In this document: piece by piece, positions 22,100-23,849 of the stretch
Layout: each line of letters begins with the position of its first letter
Numbering within the stretch: the first letter of the stretch is position 1
Assembly: GCA_046306335.1 (NCBI GenBank)
Contig: JBKDXM010000132.1
Coordinates: 1-23,849, forward strand
Direction of reading: 5' to 3'
Length of the DNA stretch: 23,849 nucleotides
From: UBA2386 sp046306335
GTDB lineage: Bacteria > Planctomycetota > UBA1135 > UBA2386
Position numbers and translations under genes: made by a program
The notes under the pieces: model-generated
What the model was told of the DNA's origin: nothing
The model's input: the letters and a program-made list of their open reading frames with translations, nothing else
Database searches by the model: none

Positions 22100-22590
22100 G
22101 CCGGCGCGGCGTGGCCGACGTCGACTTCGCCGCGGCGATGATGGGCCTGCACGAACGGCTCGACGCGCTGCTGTTCGCGCACCAGCGCGCGCTGCTCGAC
22201 CGCGACCTGCCGCGGGCGCGCGCGACGCTGGCGACGTACGGCGAGGCGCTCGCGGCGCACGTCGCCGACGAGGAAGAGCCCGTGCTGCCGCGGTATCGCG
22301 CGCTCGGCGGCGACGCGACCGACGCGCCGAGCAAGCTGTTCCTCGGCGAGCACGCGAACCTGCGCGCCTTCGTCGCTGACTGCGCGCAGCGGCTGGCGGC
22401 GATGGGGGAACGCGTCGACGACCGGGCGCTGCTCGACGTGCTCGACCGGCAGGCGACGCTCAAGAACCTGCTGCTGCACCACGACCTGAGCGAGCGCAAC
22501 CTGCTGTACCCGTTCCTCGCGGCGCGGCTGCCGGCGGCCGAGCAGGCGGCGATCCTCGGCGCGCGGCGCTGGGCCGGCGGCAGCGGCTGA
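22096..22590 (+). CDS. Hemerythrin-like (HHE cation-binding) domain protein
   Basis: The product is 164 aa from GTG 22096; GTG 22111 is an alternative. It is an all-helical four-helix bundle with the ligand pattern of hemerythrin-like proteins: His29 in FAHQ, His55 with Glu59-61 in HVADEEEPVLP, His86 in EHANL, and HHDLSERNLLYP with His128/129 and Glu133. Such proteins bind a di-iron centre and take part in O2, NO or iron handling, or act as sensors. There is no signal peptide, so it is cytosolic. The start overlaps the stop of the secreted peptidase by GTGA, an odd pairing with no obvious metabolic link. The bacterial members are diverse and the exact role cannot be read. Confidence 0.87.
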   Translation: MSRRGVADVDFAAAMMGLHERLDALLFAHQRALLDRDLPRARATLATYGEALAAHVADEEEPVLPRYRALGGDATDAPSKLFLGEHANLRAFVADCAQRLAAMGERVDDRALLDVLDRQATLKNLLLHHDLSERNLLYPFLAARLPAAEQAAILGARRWAGGSG

Positions 22591-22592
22591 GG

Positions 22593-22598
22593 TAGACA
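22593..22598 (+). promoter_or_regulatory. Possible -10 box TAGACA for the final gene
   Basis: TAGACA lies 7 nt before ATG 22606, with no Shine-Dalgarno. No good -35 is visible. The box starts 2 nt after the hemerythrin-like gene's stop. Confidence 0.3.
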
Positions 22599-22605
22599 GG
22601 CGGTC

Positions 22606-23849
22606 ATGTCGCGCCTGTCCGCTGCCGCCGCGTCTGTGTCCCGCAATCGCCGTCATCCCAGCCGCTGCCGGCGGCTCGCCTGCGCCCTCGCCGTCGCGCT
22701 GTGGGGCGCTGCCGTGCCGGCGTCGGCGCAGACGCCGGCCTTGCCATCGCCGGCGGCGCGCACCGTCGCCTCGCCAGCGGGCGAGGTGCTGTGCGCGGTG
22801 CAGCTGCCGGCGGCGCACGCGGCCGGGCAGTGGCGGCCGCTCGCGGTGTTCGTCGTCGGCGTCGGCGACGGCGAGGCCTTGGCTGCGGCCGCCGCTGGCC
22901 CGGCGCAGGCGCTGGCGGCCGCCGGGTTCGTCGTCGCCGCCGTGCCCGCCGGCGACGGCGCGCGCGGACGCGATGGCGTGCTGCTGGCGCAGCTGCGCCG
23001 CGAGTTTCGCGTCGAACAGGGCGGCATGCACGCGGTGGTCGCCGCCGCCGCGACGCCAGCGCTCGCATTCGTGCGGCGCAACGCGCACGAGTTCCAGACG
23101 ATCGTGCGCACCGGCGCGACCGCGGGTCTCGCGGCGGCGGCGAACGCGACGTGGCAGGAGCTGTCGCGCCTGCCGCGCCGGCGCTGCGTCGACGCCGGCG
23201 ACGCGACGCCGGCCGCGTTCGCCGAACGGCTGCAGCGGCTGCACGGCGAACGCAGCGCGTCCGGGGCCGCTGGCGAGGTCGCGCGCGCGCTCGACGACTT
23301 CCACGACGCCGCCGCCACCGGCGACGAGGACCGTTACTTCGCGCTGCTGCCCGCCGACGCGGTGTTCCTCGGCACCGACGGCACGGAACGCTGGACCGGC
23401 GCGGAGTTCCGCGCCTTCGCGTTGCCGTACTTCCAGCGGCCGTCGGCGTGGACGTACGTGGCGATCGCGCGCGCCGTCGACGTCGCGCCCGGCGGCGAGG
23501 TGGCGTGGTTCGACGAGGCGCTCGACAACGCCAGCTACGGCGAATGCCGCGGCAGCGGCGTCCTGGTCCGGCGCGACGGTCGCTGGGTCCTGCGCCAGTA
23601 CAACCTGACGATCCCGGTGCCCAACGACCTCGCCGACGGCGTCGTGCGGCGCATCCGCGCCTTCCAGGGCGGCCTGCCGCTCGCGCGCACGACGGTGGTG
23701 CTCGTCCGCCACGCCGAGAAGGTCGACCAGAGCACGGACGCGGCGCTGAGCGAGGCCGGCCGCGAGCGCGCCAAGGAACTCGCGCGCGCGATCGGCGAAC
23801 TGCCGGTGACGGCGGTGTTCACCAGCCAGTTCGCGCGCACGAAGGACAC
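22606..23849 (+). CDS. Secreted fusion: degenerate alpha/beta-hydrolase-like region, NTF2/SnoaL-like domain, histidine phosphatase (3' truncated)
   Basis: The frame is open from ATG 22606 to the window edge, at least 414 codons. The long N-terminus (Arg-rich, then LACALAVALWGAAVPASA) is an export signal ending before QTPAL. Residues about 55-175 (PLAVFVVGVGDG...FVVAAVPAGDGARGRDGVLLAQLRREFRV...GGMHAVVAAAATPALAFVRRNAHEFQTIV) follow the layout of an esterase-type alpha/beta hydrolase, but the nucleophile elbow GxSxG is missing. Residues about 226-345 (ALDDFHDAAATGDEDRYFALLPADAVFLGTDGTERWTG...GSGVLVRRDGRWVLRQYNLTIPVPND) are an NTF2-like/SnoaL domain. From about 360, VVLVRHAEK (Arg368, His369) and AVFTSQFARTKD mark a histidine phosphatase domain that continues past the end. 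The phosphatase part should be catalytic; the substrate is unknown. No promoter is certain, only a TAGACA box 7 nt upstream. Confidence 0.8.
   Translation, partial: MSRLSAAAASVSRNRRHPSRCRRLACALAVALWGAAVPASAQTPALPSPAARTVASPAGEVLCAVQLPAAHAAGQWRPLAVFVVGVGDGEALAAAAAGPAQALAAAGFVVAAVPAGDGARGRDGVLLAQLRREFRVEQGGMHAVVAAAATPALAFVRRNAHEFQTIVRTGATAGLAAAANATWQELSRLPRRRCVDAGDATPAAFAERLQRLHGERSASGAAGEVARALDDFHDAAATGDEDRYFALLPADAVFLGTDGTERWTGAEFRAFALPYFQRPSAWTYVAIARAVDVAPGGEVAWFDEALDNASYGECRGSGVLVRRDGRWVLRQYNLTIPVPNDLADGVVRRIRAFQGGLPLARTTVVLVRHAEKVDQSTDAALSEAGRERAKELARAIGELPVTAVFTSQFARTKD

Overview
The window is very GC-rich and densely coded on both strands. It reads as ordinary chromosome of a Gram-negative-type bacterium. 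I favour a member of the Planctomycetota, as an inference only. The reasons are the many secreted proteins of unknown function, an FG-GAP/VCBS repeat protein, a secreted PDZ-less trypsin-like protease, a secreted M14 metallopeptidase, and almost no Shine-Dalgarno sequences. No phage, transposon, CRISPR array, rRNA or tRNA was found, and nothing indicates recent transfer.

Layout, left to right. (1) 1-4800: tail of an MDR-type oxidoreductase, a small secreted protein, a lipoprotein joining a ZU5-like domain to a lipase, and a CopA-type Cu(I) P-type ATPase. (2) 4854-6052: a two-gene alkylation-repair operon, an Ada-type O6-methylguanine methyltransferase domain followed by AlkB with a GTGA overlap. 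(3) 6250-7881: enoyl-CoA hydratase and 3-hydroxyacyl-CoA dehydrogenase in tandem, two successive steps of beta-oxidation or butanoate metabolism. They converge on a fatty-acid desaturase (7916-8992, minus) across a bidirectional hairpin. (4) 9280-11834: a membrane-anchored TPR protein, a RidA-family protein and a DUF3750 lipoprotein. (5) 11997-16914: a minus-strand operon (FG-GAP protein, then a 580-aa secreted protein) divergent from a trypsin-like protease. (6) 17495-23849: a 617-aa secreted protein, an M14 metallopeptidase overlapping a hemerythrin-like protein, and the start of a multi-domain secreted protein ending in a histidine-phosphatase domain.

The most interesting signals are regulatory. 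Many first-in-operon starts have a -10-like TANNNT hexamer 6-13 nt upstream and no Shine-Dalgarno sequence, suggesting widespread leaderless or near-leaderless transcripts. The clearest case is at 15921-15970. Two divergent promoters (TTGGCG-18-TATGCT and TTGCAG-18-TAGAGT) share a 26-bp gap, their -10 boxes overlap by 2 bp, and each -35 lies inside the opposite gene. Perfect or near-perfect dyads also occur at 6100-6117 and 9083-9112. Five secreted proteins appear to be cleaved just before glutamine. I did not find a clearly new multi-gene system. The best candidates for novelty are the divergent promoter with its protease/FG-GAP pair, and the degenerate hydrolase/NTF2/phosphatase fusion at the right edge.
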